DNA from: Impatiens glandulifera
Taxonomy: Eukaryota > Streptophyta > Magnoliopsida > Ericales > Balsaminaceae
Direction: 5' to 3'
DNA length: 64,000 bases
Assembly (NCBI RefSeq): GCF_907164915.1
Contig: NC_061862.1
Location: forward strand, 120,183,877-120,247,876
The notes below the pieces were generated by a model. The model did no database searches. It was not told the DNA's origin and worked only from the letters and a program-made list of their open reading frames with translations. Both the position numbers and the translations under genes were made by a program. Of this stretch, positions 1-10,800 are shown piece by piece. Every line of letters starts with the position of its first letter. The stretch's first letter is position 1.

Positions 1-442
1 TATTAGACTTACACGTCTAACTCCGATGAGTTAGACTGTACGTCTAATTCCATTATACTTACGTCTAATTCCGTGTATTCATTAGACTATTCGTCTAATT
101 CTTTGCACATCTATTAGACTTACACGTCTAACTCCGATGAGTTAGACTGTACGTCTAATTCCATTAGACTCACGTCTAATTCTATTAGACTTACGTCTAA
201 TTCACGCGTCTATTAGACTGCACGTCTAACTCCGTTGAGTTAGACTGTGCGTCTAATTCTATTAGACTTGCGTCTAATTTTATGCGAATGGAGATTAAAA
301 TCGTTCTAATGACCCTCATTAGATCCAAGTCTAATAACATGTAGTCTTAATACACCTGTATCAAAACTCAAAAATTATTTCATCATCAAAATATCAGTGG
401 GTAAATTATTTCAACACTTAGTCAAAATAATTTGACCCAACA
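1..442 (-). repeat. 3' LTR of copia #1, first part only
   Basis: This is the U3 start of the 3' LTR, cut by the window edge. Positions 280-442 match 8467-8628 almost base for base, and 1-280 holds the same GTCTAA/TTAGAC dyad array found at 8100-8460. The sense LTR starts at 442 with TGTTGGGTC, directly after the polypurine tract. Confidence 0.88.
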
Positions 443-460
443 ATTTCCCCTTTTTTTATG
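443..460 (-). other. polypurine tract of copia #1 (plus-strand primer)
   Basis: On the minus strand this reads as an A7-G4-A3 purine run immediately 5' of the LTR start. That is the place and composition expected of the primer for plus-strand DNA synthesis in LTR retrotransposons. Confidence 0.8.
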
Positions 461-728
461 AAGAAATTGCAAACCTGCATACATATAACAAGACATGCAT
501 TCATCCAATAAATAAACAAACAGACAGCATGCAAGTAATCATTCAAAAACATCCATGTTGATCACATATGAGTGTTTTCAGAAGAAACACTCAAAATATT
601 GTTCAATGTAACCACGATATGCTTACCAAAAACATTATGAAAACATTCAAAATAACTAAAAAAAGAGATTTAATCATTAGTCTTCTTCTTCTTCCTAGTC
701 ATGACTTTTGGACAGGATAGACTTCAAC

Positions 729-1474
729 CTAAGATGTCTCTAAGACTGCAGTTAGAGGGGAGTTGGAGTCTTCACTTTTTCGTTTCTTAGACTTGAGCGT
801 TTCCACCCTTTGAATGTAATCAACCACTTTTTGGTAGTTCAGGATCTTAGAGGGGAGGGGAAAACTCTTACCATGTTCGTTCAGACGATGATAGAGAAAA
901 GAACTGAGAGGACCGTCAAAGCCAAAGATCTTCTTTCTAGTGATAACCATTCTGACAAGATTCCCGAAGAGGAAGCTTGTCCAGTTCACCGGAACACCCC
1001 TGGTGATAGCCACCATGATCTGAAAGACCTTCGTACAATATTTGTAGGAGGTTTCTTTAGACAGAAGGGATTTCGAAATGATATCACTTAAAAGAGCATA
1101 TTCAACCTTCAGAAGGTTTTTCTTTCCATGAATATCTACTTCAGGGGAATCGGAAAAGACTTTTATCATCGTAATCATTAGGTTAAGGTGAGTGGTAGAG
1201 AAATCATCAATACCTTCTGTTGGGAGATGAATGAACTCACCAAAAGATTCTTCTGTGATCCATACCATCTGGCCCATTACTGCACCAGCAATAACATTAT
1301 CTTGATAGGAGCTAGCGGTTTGGAAGAATTCGTTGACAAGTTGTTCATGATAAGTTTCATGAGGGGTGAAGAATCTTCTCAGCCCAGAAGCTTTTAGCGA
1401 TTCAAACATCCAGATTCAAGAGTGGATACAGATTGAAAGTCCACTTGAATCGATTTTGGTCGGAAGGTCAACAT
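729..1474 (-). pseudogene. third ORF of copia #1 (plant 'putative transposon protein' domain)
   Basis: A 226-residue open frame runs from 1409 to 729. Homology-like sequence continues upstream to an ATG at 1474, but in another frame, so a one-base shift near 1411 breaks it. The protein has segments reminiscent of the plant transposon-associated domain found in many predicted Lamiales proteins: FFTPHETYHEQLVNEFF, MGQMVWITEESFGEF and MVAITRGVPVNWTSFLFG. It ends in a basic stretch, KSKKRKSED, that could be a nuclear localisation signal. It lies between pol and the 3' LTR on the sense strand, where Sireviruses carry an env-like gene, but I see no signal peptide or membrane span. The C-terminal coiled-coil and RGG tail preserved in copia #3 are missing here. 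A TATA-like TATTAATA lies near 1570 on the minus strand. Function is unknown. Confidence 0.7.
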
Positions 1475-1682
1475 TTTGATTTGATGAACAAGGGTTTGAG
1501 AGATTAGACTTCTAAAGAGAGAAAGAGGGATTTCAAGGATATTCTATCTTTTAGAGTGAATGAACCTATTAATATCGGGGCTTTAATCATGAAGAAAAAA
1601 ACTAATGATTACTCCTACTGTCAAGAATTTCAAAAGAAAGTTCCCAATAAACAGCATTTAATGTTAGCATGAAATAGAACGT

Positions 1683-2289
1683 CTAATACTAAGTGTACAA
1701 GAAAAAGATGTCAGAAATATTAGTCATTTCTTGCATATTGAGAGACACATGTCTTCAATTCTTTTGAGGAATAACTGAATTTATTTTTCGGCGGGAGAGA
1801 GGACTCAAACAGACATCATTTAAAAGACAGATGTCCGAAAAGCCAGAAGATGAAGAGTCTAATTACACCAGTAGTTAGACGTTTTATTCTCCTTTTCACA
1901 TTTTCAACTTCTTTTTAAAAATCAGTCTATTAGACTTGTACGTCTAATTATGCTATAACAGCACGTGAGACACGCGTGTCTGATTAGACGTGAGCATCCT
2001 CTTGCTCGTGACGTAAAAACGTCTAACGTCTATTAGACGTGTCCGTCTATTAGACGCATCCGTCTATTAGACGCATCCGTCTATTAGACGCATCCGTCTA
2101 ACCAAGCAGGTTAAAATAACCAAGACAATGATTTCATATATAAAGGAAACTGCTAAGGTAGATGTTCGTCTAAATAGTTGTGTTTCTCAAACTCTGAATC
2201 CTTAGGACAAGTTAAGACCTCCGTCTTTCATATCTGTTTAGTTACGTTTTGAATGTTATGTTCCCCCTTAGTTTATGCACACAATTACA
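1683..2289 (-). repeat. post-pol spacer of copia #1: second polypurine tract plus GTCTAA repeats
   Basis: Immediately after the pol stop the minus strand has a second purine-rich run (AAGGGGGAAC at about 2273-2262). Then comes a spacer with tandem units based on TTAGACGCATCCGTCTA (about 2020-2102) and further GTCTAA sites down to 1683. The spacer end (about 2205-2262) resembles 8990-9036 in copia #2, including AGACCTCCGTCTT, but not the LTR ends of either element. It is therefore a family feature, not a stray LTR. A subgenomic promoter for the third ORF is one possible role (inference). Confidence 0.65.
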
Positions 2290-5200
2290 TCAATCAAGAT
2301 CAACAAGACCTAACATGTTTCTAAAGTGAGAAAACTTAGCTTCTGGAAGAGGTTTCTTGAAGATGTCCGCAGTTTGTTGATCTGTAGAAACATGTTCAAG
2401 ACGGATTTGCTTCTAATTGACGTGTTCTCGGATGAAATGATGCCTTATTTCAATATGCTTTGTCCGAGAATGCAGAACAGGATTATAGGATATTGCGATA
2501 GCACTTGTGTTGTCGCAGAAAATTGGAGATTCATCAGCCTCAATCCCATAGTCTCTGAGATGTTGTTGAATCCACACAACTTGAGAACAACAACTGCCAG
2601 CTGCAAGATAGTCAACTTCTGCTGTAGACGTGGCGACTGACGTCTGCTTCTTGCTGAACCATGTGATTAGACGATCTCTAAGGAACTGACAAGTTCCACT
2701 AGTGCTTTTTCTATCAATTTTGCATCCTGCATAATCTGCATTTGAGAAAATAATTAAATTGAAACTGGAATCCTTCGGATACCACAGTCCCACATTTTGA
2801 GTTCCCTTCAAGTATTTAAGAATACGTTTAGCAGTAGTAAAATGAGAGAGTTTAGGATCAGCCTGAAATCTGCCACAGACACCAACAACAAATTGAATGT
2901 CTGGCCTGCTAGTAGTTACATATAGCAAGGAACCGATGAGACCTCGGTATGCTGTAACATATACACTTTGGCCACCTTCATCTTTGTCCAATTTAATAGA
3001 AGAACTCATTGGAGTAGCTGCTGCAGAACAGTTCTCCAAACCAAACTTCTTTATTAATTCTTTGGTATATTTGGCCTAGTTGATGAGAGTTCCGTTTTCC
3101 AGCTGACGGATCTGAAGCCCAAGGAAGAAAGTAAGTTCTCCCATCATGCTCATTTCAAACCTATCATGCATCAGCTTGACAAATTTCTCACACAGTTTGG
3201 GGTTAGTTGACCCAAAGATAATGTCATCAACATATATCTGAACAAGTAATATATGAGAATCTTTAGCAAATCTAAATAGGGTTTTATCCATTGTTCCGAC
3301 AACAAAATCATGATCAAACAGGAAATTGGTTAAAGTGTCATACCAAGCTCTAGGGCTTGTTTCAGACCATACAATGCTTTGTTAAGCCTATAAACATGAT
3401 TAGGCAAAACATGATCTACAAAACCAGGGGGTTGCTCAACATATACTTCTTCACTTAATTTTCCATTTAAAAATGCACTTTTCACATCCATTTGAAAAAC
3501 TTTAAAGTTCTTAAATGATGCATATGCTAGGAAGATTCTGATTGCCTCTAGTCTTGCAACCGGTGCAAAAGACTCGTCAAAATCAATACCTTCCTCTTGT
3601 ATGTATCATTGAGCAACTAAACGAGCTTTGTTTCTAATGACTAAGCCATATTCACTAAGCTTGTTTCTAAATACTCATCTTGTTCCTATGACTGACTTAT
3701 CAGTTGGTCTAGGAGTAAGATACCACACTTTATTTCTATCAAATTGGTTTAACTCCTCTTGCATAGCATTGATCCAATCTGGATCAACTATAGCTTCACC
3801 AATCTTCTTTGGTTCAATTTGAGAAATAAATGCAGAGTTGGCCATTTCATCCATCAGTTGACGTCTTGTCCTTCGAGGAGAAAAAGGATTTCCGATTATC
3901 AGTTTTGGTGGATGATTTATGTTCCATCTGAAGTTTGAACCAAGGGGATTGGTCATCAGAACCGGTGACACCGCGACATCCAAACTCTCAACTTCTTGTT
4001 GAACAGGAGTTTGCACATCTGGTTGAGCTTCAACCGGATCAGCCACAGGATCAGATAGAGCCATCCGTTTATCCAAGGTTTCTTTTTCTTCACTTACAGA
4101 CTCAAGACTATCCGCTTGAAGTCTGTCAGCAAGATCAATGGGTTCCTTGGATTTGCTCTCAACAGGCTCATCAAAAATTACATGAAGGGATTCTTCAACA
4201 GTCTGTGTTCTTTTGTTGTATACTCTGTAAGCCTTGCTTACTGATGAGTATCTCAACATAAATCCCTCATCTGCTTTAGCATCAAAAGCAGTCAAATAAA
4301 CCTCTCCATTGTTATGGATAAAACACTTACACCCAAATATCTTAAAGTAAGAAACTGTGGGAATTCTCCCATAATACAGTTCATAGGGAGTTTTATCAAA
4401 ACGTTTGTTGATTATTGATCGGTTTTGAGTATAGCAAGCAGTACTAATGGCTTCCGCCCAGAACCTCTGAGGGACATCTGATTCAGCTAGCATAGATCTC
4501 GCTGCTTCCTTCAGAGTTCTCACTCTTCTCTCAGTAATGTCGTTTTGCTGTGGAGTTCTGGCACTAGACAACTCGTGCCTAATTCCAGTCTCCTCAAGAT
4601 AAGATGATAGGTATCTGTTAGTGAATTCAGTTCCCTGATCACTTATAATACATGTGATATTTAGAGATTTCTGATTCTGAATTCCTCTAAATATCCTAAT
4701 AAAATTTTCATCAGTTTTATCTTTTGATGGTAAGAATGCAACCCATGTAAAACGTGAAAAGTCATCAATAACAATTAAGGCAAATCTCATTCCTTCTACA
4801 CTTTTTACAGGAATTGGACCAAAAAGATCTATATGTAAAAGTTCTAGGATACGGCTGGATTGTGATTTCCCTTTGCTTTTGAATGATGATCTGCCCTGTT
4901 TGCCTAACTGGCAAGCAGTGCATATCTTGTCCTTTGAAAACTGAAGATTGGGTAAACCAATAACTAAGTTGTTTGAACAGATGTTGTTAATGGTTTTAAA
5001 ATTCAAATAGTTCAAACGTTTATGCCATAACCATTTCTGGTCATTCTTGGCAATCATGCATATAGGATCAGATGTCTCTTTTTGCCAATTCATTTTATAT
5101 GAGTTTCCTACTCTACTTACAGTTAATAAAATGTTTCCATCATGGTCTTTAACTAAACATGCATGAGTTTGAAAGTCTACTGAGAAACCATTATCACATA

Positions 5201-5567
5201 GTTGACTGATACTGATTAAATTATAACACAAGTTGTCAACCAGCAGCACGTCATTAATGGTTAGATTACCATAGATAATCTTACCCTTACCCATAGTCTT
5301 ACCCTTCTTGTTGTCACCAAATGTGATCTTAGGTCCAGAGCAGTCTGATATATCAGTGAGAAACCGTCTGTTTCCAGACATATGCCTAGAACATCCGCTA
5401 TCAAGATACCATACAGATTCCTCCAGTCCTTCATTTATTTGTACCTACATAAATTGATATTTATAATCTTTTGGTACCCACCTTTAATTGGGTCCTCGAT
5501 CAATCAGTCCCTTAGGAATCCATATTTGAGTTATTCTGATGGATTTCCCATTTTGTGTTGTGATTAA
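2290..5567 (-). pseudogene. copia #1 pol: integrase, reverse transcriptase, RNase H (disrupted)
   Basis: The long open part (5381-3675) starts near the end of the protease (MSGNRRFLTD follows the lost active site). It continues through the GAG-pre-integrase zinc motif (WLWHKRLNY, CTACQLGKQ) into the integrase core with the D-D-E residues in HIDLFGP, ISDQGTEF and PQQNDITERR (usually PQQNGVVER). The reverse transcriptase runs from about 3800 to 3070. It includes [12 protein letters not shown] and the catalytic IYVDDIIFG (about 3240), but is broken by stops and shifts between 3675 and 3291 and by a stop near 3075. RNase H (3039-2290) retains SRPDIQFVVG, STAEVDYLAA and FCDNTSAI and ends at the TGA at 2292-2290. 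It would make cDNA and integrate it; this copy cannot be translated through. Confidence 0.9.
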
Positions 5568-5594
5568 TGCGTGTGTTTTTGACTTAGCAGACGA

Positions 5595-6659
5595 CTATCT
5601 GCTAGCCACTGATCCTTTAGCTTTTGAAGAAGATTTTCTTTTAAAACTCCATGACTTTGAGTCATGTTTTAAATTACCAGACTTATTAGCCTTTTCTAGC
5701 TTATTATTAAGCCAACTAACAGTCGGTGGAACATAAACTATTTCATTTTTGAAAGCAACTTCTTCATGAATAGGATCAGATTCATTGTTAGTCATACTTC
5801 CTTTGACAAAACTTATTGGCTTAAGTTTGTCATTTGGCTTTGACTTTTTGCAGGACAGATTAGGGTCATTGCTATCAAATTCCAATCCGGATCTAGATCC
5901 AGCAGGTTTCAACATGCTGATCTGATATTTGACAGCATCTCCTGATCTTGTCCATTTACTGACAATATAGTTCAGTCTCTTGTTTTTGGATGAAAGAGTT
6001 TGAATCTGTTCTTTGAGCATCTCATTCTCATATGAGATCTCTTTTAAGTTTTCATCAAAAACATTTGATTTTGGTTCTTGCTTTGAAGAGAAAACAGTTG
6101 ATTCATATTTAACTTTCATTTCATAAAAAGAGTCAGCTAACTTCTTGTACTCAATAGCCATTTCATTTAGTGCATTAGTTAACTCCTCGTTTATAAATTC
6201 TGGTGCAGAGATATCATTTACCTTAGATTGGTCATCTGCCATCAGACATGTTACAACTTCATTCTCTTTTTCAACAGGAGACTCCTCCGAATCGCTGTCA
6301 GCCCATCTGGACTTGTTCTGACTACAAATGAATGCTTCCTGGTTATTCTTTGCTTGAGGGCTCACTCCGTGGATTTGGCTGAGCTTATCTCATATTTCTT
6401 TTGTAGTGGAACAAGACTTAATCTCACAGAACATATTCGTGTTGAGAGACTGGAACAGAATGTTCTTAGCAACATTATCCAGGTTGTTGGTCACCTTATC
6501 TTCAGTGGTCCACTCACTTCTTGGCTTTGAAATCTTTATAGGGCCATTGGTGATAACACTCCACATATCATAGTCAATAGCTGCCAAGTGAGCTTGCATT
6601 CTTATCATCCACAGATCGTAGTTGTCCTTTGACAGAAGAGGAATTTCATTGATGCAAGA
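5595..6659 (-). pseudogene. copia #1 gag, zinc knuckle deleted
   Basis: The likely start is ATG at 6659 (MSCINEIPLLSKDNYDLWMI). The reading frame visible from 6710 overlaps the primer-binding site and is not the true start. The N-terminal copia gag motif DNYDLWMIRMQAHL and the segment EWTTEDKVTNNLDN are present. Near 6390-6365 the frame changes and sequence jumps to an acidic segment (SRWADSDSEESPVE) that in copia #2 lies downstream of the CCHC knuckle. The knuckle and the preceding capsid part are therefore deleted. The C-terminal half is coiled-coil-like (ENEMLKEQIQTLSSKNKRL) with a basic Ser-rich end. Gag normally forms the particle and packages RNA; without the knuckle this copy should be defective. 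Confidence 0.8.
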
Positions 6660-6697
6660 CATGCTTTGGGTACTTGATGCTTGAGAATAGAAACAAG

Positions 6698-6709
6698 GCT
6701 CTGATACCA
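6698..6709 (-). other. primer-binding site of copia #1 (tRNA-Met)
   Basis: The minus strand reads TGGTATCAGAGC, complementary to the 3' end of initiator tRNA-Met, the standard copia primer. It lies 2 bp inside the 5' LTR boundary (6712). Confidence 0.92.
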
Positions 6710-6711
6710 AT

Positions 6712-8628
6712 TGATAGGATCGGCTTTATCGTTAGAGACGGGGGTCTGGCTAAGGATGAAGTCTTATAAAAAACGGTTTGATAGAAATCATGTTTGGGAT
6801 TAATATCTCTTTCTATTCTACGCAAACTTGTGTAAACACTTGAAACAGATTCAAGGCGGAATTGTTTACTTGGGTTTGAAGCACAAGATGAAATATGAAA
6901 AGATGACAGAAATGAAGAACACAACAATTTGTTTATGGATGTTCGGAGAAACTCTTCTACGTCACCCCTTCTTCCAACCACTAGAAGGATTCACTATAAT
7001 ATGATGAGAATTAAATACAGTTTACACACACTTAGCTCACTATTGAACAGAACACTTTTTGTTCAATTATAAGATGAAGAATATCACTCAGCTAATGGTG
7101 TTTTGATTCTAGCTCTCTCTCTCGATTCACACACAGTTCAATCAGAAAGAAGTTTCACAGAATAAGTTCAGTAAGCAAGATGATTGAGTACACTCTCTCT
7201 CTGCAAAATCAGAATGCTTGATTGTTTTGCAAAAGCTCAAGATTGTTAAGGCTGGGTAAGGTGCTTCGTCCGTTGTCCTTAGGATTGATTAAATACTGAG
7301 CAGGAGCTAACGGTCGAATCTTCAAGAATGATATGTGGCACTCTTCCATTGGAAAGCCTCCATTGTACACAGCAGGTTCTGAGCACAAGGATCGTGGCCG
7401 TACCGAACTGGTAGTGCGCCGAATATTCCATCAGGGATGTACCTGCAAAACGGGTAATGTGAAGAAAATTATCTTACGTGGCATTCCTTGATTGGATGCA
7501 TATAGCTGTTGTACTAATCTTCACAAGAAAGTGGAGCAGAAGTAGGGTACAACTATAACACGTGGGTAGGAGAAATGCTAGATTCATGCGTACTGCTTAA
7601 ATAGAGCATTAGACGTATTTCAGTTAGACGGATTTGAGAAAATCAGTCTAATGAAATAAGTCAACTCCTTCTAATGAAAAACGTCTATTAGACTGCCTGG
7701 TCTACTAAAATTAGACTCGCGTCTAATTACAATAACCATTAGACGGGTACGTCTAACCCCACTGAGTTAGACTGACGCGTCTAATTCCGGTTCTACCTCA
7801 GACTTGTCTGAAGGAGTTAGACTCGCGTCTAACTTGCACTAATTAGATTACCCGTCTAATTATTAAATAACCATTAGACCGGCACGTCTAACTCTCACTG
7901 AGTTAGACTGACGCGTCTAATTCCGGTTCTACCTCAAACTAATCTGAAGGAGTTAGACTCACGTCTAACTTTCACTAATTAGACTACCCGTCTAATTATC
8001 CAATAACCATTAGACTGCCACGTCTAACTCTAATGAGTTAGACTGGCACGTCTAATTCCGCGTATTCATTAGACTATCCGTCTAATTCTTTAATTCTATT
8101 AGACTTACACGTCTAACTCCGATGAGTTAGACTGTACGTCTAATTCTATTAGACTCACGTCTAATTCCTTTAGACTCACGTCTAATTCCGTGTATTCATT
8201 AGACTATCCGTCTAATTATTTACACATCTATTAGACTTAAACGTCTAACTCCGATGAGTTAAACTGTACGTCTAATTCCATTAGACTTACGTCTAATTCC
8301 GTGTATTCATTAGACTATCCGTCTAATTCTTTACACATCTATTGGACTTACACGTCTAACTCCGATGAGTTAGACTGTACGTCTAATTCTATTAGACTTA
8401 CGTCTAATTCACGCGTCTATTAGACTGCACGTCTAACTCCGTTGAGTTAGACTGTGCGTCTAATTTTATGCGAATGGAGATTAAAATCGGTCTAATGACC
8501 CTCATTAGATCCAAGTCTAATAACATGTAGTTTTCATACACCTGTATCAAAACTCATAAATTATTTCATCATCAAAATATCAGTGGGTAAATTATTTCAA
8601 CACTTAGTCAAAATAAATTGACCCAACA
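6712..8628 (-). repeat. 5' LTR of copia #1 (1917 bp)
   Basis: Bounded by TG at 6712 and CA at 8627-8628 on the plus strand. In sense direction U3 comes first: conserved terminal block (8628-8465), then a ~900-bp array of GTCTAA/TTAGAC dyads (8465-7600), the conserved GTAGTGCGCC block (7420-7411), an AT-rich TATA-like site near 7295-7286, then R-U5 to 6712. Confidence 0.9.
7600..8465. repeat. GTCTAA/TTAGAC dyad array in the U3 of copia #1
   Basis: Dozens of TTAGAC...GTCTAA inverted pairs, spaced 2-8 bp inside each pair (for example TTAGACTGTACGTCTAA), are organised in composite units of about 110 bp at the right and about 120 bp at 7740-7990. The hexamer stays constant while spacer sequence drifts. 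Confidence 0.9.
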
Positions 8629-9050
8629 ATGACTGTTTTATTGTTTAAGCGGGAAAGATAAATAATAGTGCATATTAATGTGACAACTGTCTTTGATTGG
8701 TCTGAAGATGAGATGTCCAAAGGCACACGTAGTTAGACGTCTAACATGCCATCTGCATACGTTGTGTCTAAGTTGGGTAAACATCTAGTTTAGACGGCGT
8801 CTAACTACGCGCGTCTACATACGTCTAACATGCGTCTGTTCAGACGACGTCTAAATACGTTCATCTACAGGTGCTTTAGACGTCTGTCTCACAAATAGAC
8901 GTCTAGCCAAGCTTAAGTTGCAAGTTGCTTAAGCAAATATTCGTCTAAGTACGCATCTCCTTTAGACAACTGATCTAATCAGATCGATTGAGACCTCCGT
9001 CTTCAAACGTTTGTCTAATTATTTTAAACATCAACAATTTTCCCTTCAAT
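8629..9050 (-). mobile_element. copia #2 post-pol spacer, cut by copia #1
   Basis: Contains GTCTAA/TTAGAC sites (8730-8960) and a purine-rich tract on the minus strand (GAAGGGAAAATTG, 9049-9037) right after the remnant of pol. The end near 8990-9036 resembles 2205-2262 of copia #1. Copia #1 inserted at 8628/8629; the expected 5-bp duplication would begin ATGAC at 8629. Confidence 0.65.
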
Positions 9051-9052
9051 TT

Positions 9053-10650
9053 GTGCATGTTTTAAAAACTAAATAATTTGAGGTCTACAAGACCAAAAAC
9101 ATTTTAAGGAAATAAAACTTAGTTTAGGGAGTGGCTTCGTGAACACGTCTACCACTTGCTGATCTTTTTGGAGCATATTCTTAGATGAGTATACTTTCGG
9201 ATTCCTCCATGTAGATGACATGTTATGCCTATAAAAATACATATTTACAACTTGGTACCCCACATTCACTTAGGTCCTCGGTCAATCAGTCCCTTAAGTT
9301 TCCATATTTGAGTTATCCTTATGGATTTTCCATGTTGTCTTGTGATTAATGCATATGATTTAGGCTTAGCAGACTTCTTTCTGCTAGTAGTTGATCTTTT
9401 AATCTTAGAAGATGGTTTTTGTTTAAAACTCCTTGACTTACTGTCATTTTTTTTGCTAGACCATCTAGTTGCTTCCTTCTTAGGTTTTAGCCAACTTATA
9501 GTTGGCTTGACATAAATAATCTCATCCTTTAAGGTTATATTTTCACAGCTTGGATCAGTTCCTTTATTAATTAAACTATCCCTGACAAAGCTTATAGTCT
9601 TAAGCTTGTCTTCGACTAGGTTTAACGTCTTGGATGACTGGTCTGGAAAAGCATTGCCAAATCCTAAACCGGATTTACATTCGGTAGGCTTCAACATACT
9701 TATTTGTTGTCTGCATCTTCAGACCTTTTCCAGGAACATACCACATATGTCAAACGTTGGTTTTCAAAAATCAGTGTTTGAACTTTTTTCTTGAGCTTCT
9801 CATTCTCAGATGAGAGCTCGAACATTTTGTTTTCAAAAACTTTTGGTTCTGAAATTTGAGATGAATGAGAGTTATCAGTTTCATATTTCATTCTCATTTC
9901 ATTATAAGAGTCTGACAACTTCTTGTACTCAATGACCATGTCATTTGGTGCAGCAGTTAATTCATCTCTTGTAAATTCTTCAGAAGAGAAGTCAAATACC
10001 TCAAATTCTTTTTCTTCTAATGCCATGAAGTACGTGACCTCTTCATCATCACTATCTTTGGACGATGAATCATCTAAGTCTCTTTGGGCCCACTTGGCTT
10101 TGCTATCAGCCACCATGAGAGCCTTTAGCTCTATCTGATTGTCCTTCTTCTTCTCATCTCGCTTTGGCTTCCTGCATTCTGACTTGAAGTGTCCTAGTTT
10201 ATCACAATTAAAACACTTTAAGTTAGCCTTATAGTTATTCTTATCATCATTGTTATTGTTTGAATAACTTGAGTTAGAATTGCTCTTCTTCATGAATTTT
10301 CCAAATTTCTTCACAAAGAGAGCCATGGCGTCACTACTGATATGATCTGCAGTAGTCTTCACATCAGTGGCAGTGGATGGCTCCTCAGCAGTCACCAACT
10401 CCTTGGTTGCAATATCCGTTGTGGAAAGCTCTTCTTCAATCCTAGAGTTTATCTCAAACTCATATGCCTTCATATCGGCTAGCAAGTCAAAGAGCTCCAT
10501 CTTCTTGATATTTTTAGACTCCCTCATTGCCATCGTCTTGATATCCCACACCTTGGACAGAGCACGCATGACTTTGATTGCAACCTCTCTATGGCCCAAG
10601 GTGGAAAGAGTGGTGATAATCTTGTTGAATCTCCCATTAAATTCAGACAT
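9053..10650 (-). pseudogene. copia #2: gag joined to the RNase H C-terminus (internal deletion)
   Basis: Gag (from about 10750 in degraded form, open from 10650 to 9700, continuing in another frame 9697-9266) has the CCHC zinc knuckle CFNCDKLGHFKSEC near 10210, an acidic spacer and a coiled coil. At about 9266-9200 the frame passes straight from the post-gag segment GLIDRGPK to KDQQVVDVFTKPLP, the C-terminal end of copia RNase H. Protease, integrase and reverse transcriptase are all absent. Such a deletion derivative could move only with enzymes supplied by another copy. Several frame changes show it is also decayed. Confidence 0.8.
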
Positions 10651-10786
10651 CGTCTATGGAAGCTAGATGAGCGTGGACTCTCGCCTTCCACAAAAATAGT
10701 TTTCATTTGAGCACATGGAAACCTTAGTCGTGGCAGCCATAGACATGATTCAGATTCTTTGTTAGTTCTTGAGAATAGAAAACGAG

Positions 10787-10798
10787 GCTCTGATACCA
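10787..10798 (-). other. primer-binding site of copia #2 (tRNA-Met)
   Basis: Minus strand TGGTATCAGAGC, 2 bp from the LTR boundary at 10801. Same primer as copia #1 and #4. Confidence 0.9.
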
Positions 10799-10800
10799 CT

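Larger units (their letters stand above)
1..8628 (-). mobile_element. Ty1-copia retrotransposon #1 with third ORF (left end outside window)
   Basis: The element reads on the minus strand. In sense order it has a 5' LTR (8628-6712), a tRNA-Met primer site (6709-6698), gag, pol, a repeat-bearing spacer, a third ORF, a polypurine tract (460-443) and the start of the 3' LTR (442-1). The 1-442 segment matches 8185-8628 closely, which fixes the LTR terminus (sense TGTTGGGTCA; other end CCTATCA). The element sits inside copia #2: sequence to its right (8629-9036) is the post-pol spacer of #2. Its left target-site duplication lies outside the window. Gag and pol carry deletions, stops and frameshifts, so this copy is dead or was mobilised in trans. 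Assignment to a Sirevirus-like lineage is an inference from the extra downstream ORF and the integrase sequence. Confidence 0.9.

Noticed and set aside
729..1409. Retroviral-type envelope gene from its position after pol.
   Set aside because: No signal peptide, transmembrane segment or surface-protein pattern; the sequence resembles a plant transposon-associated domain.
2137..2146. TATATAAAGG on the plus strand downstream of GTCTAA repeats, as an antisense promoter through pol.
   Set aside because: The same spacer in copia #2 lacks this box and no plus-strand gene follows; probably chance in AT-rich DNA.
8629..9036. 3' LTR of copia #2.
   Set aside because: It does not match the 5' LTR end at 12600-12778; it matches the post-pol spacer of copia #1 instead.
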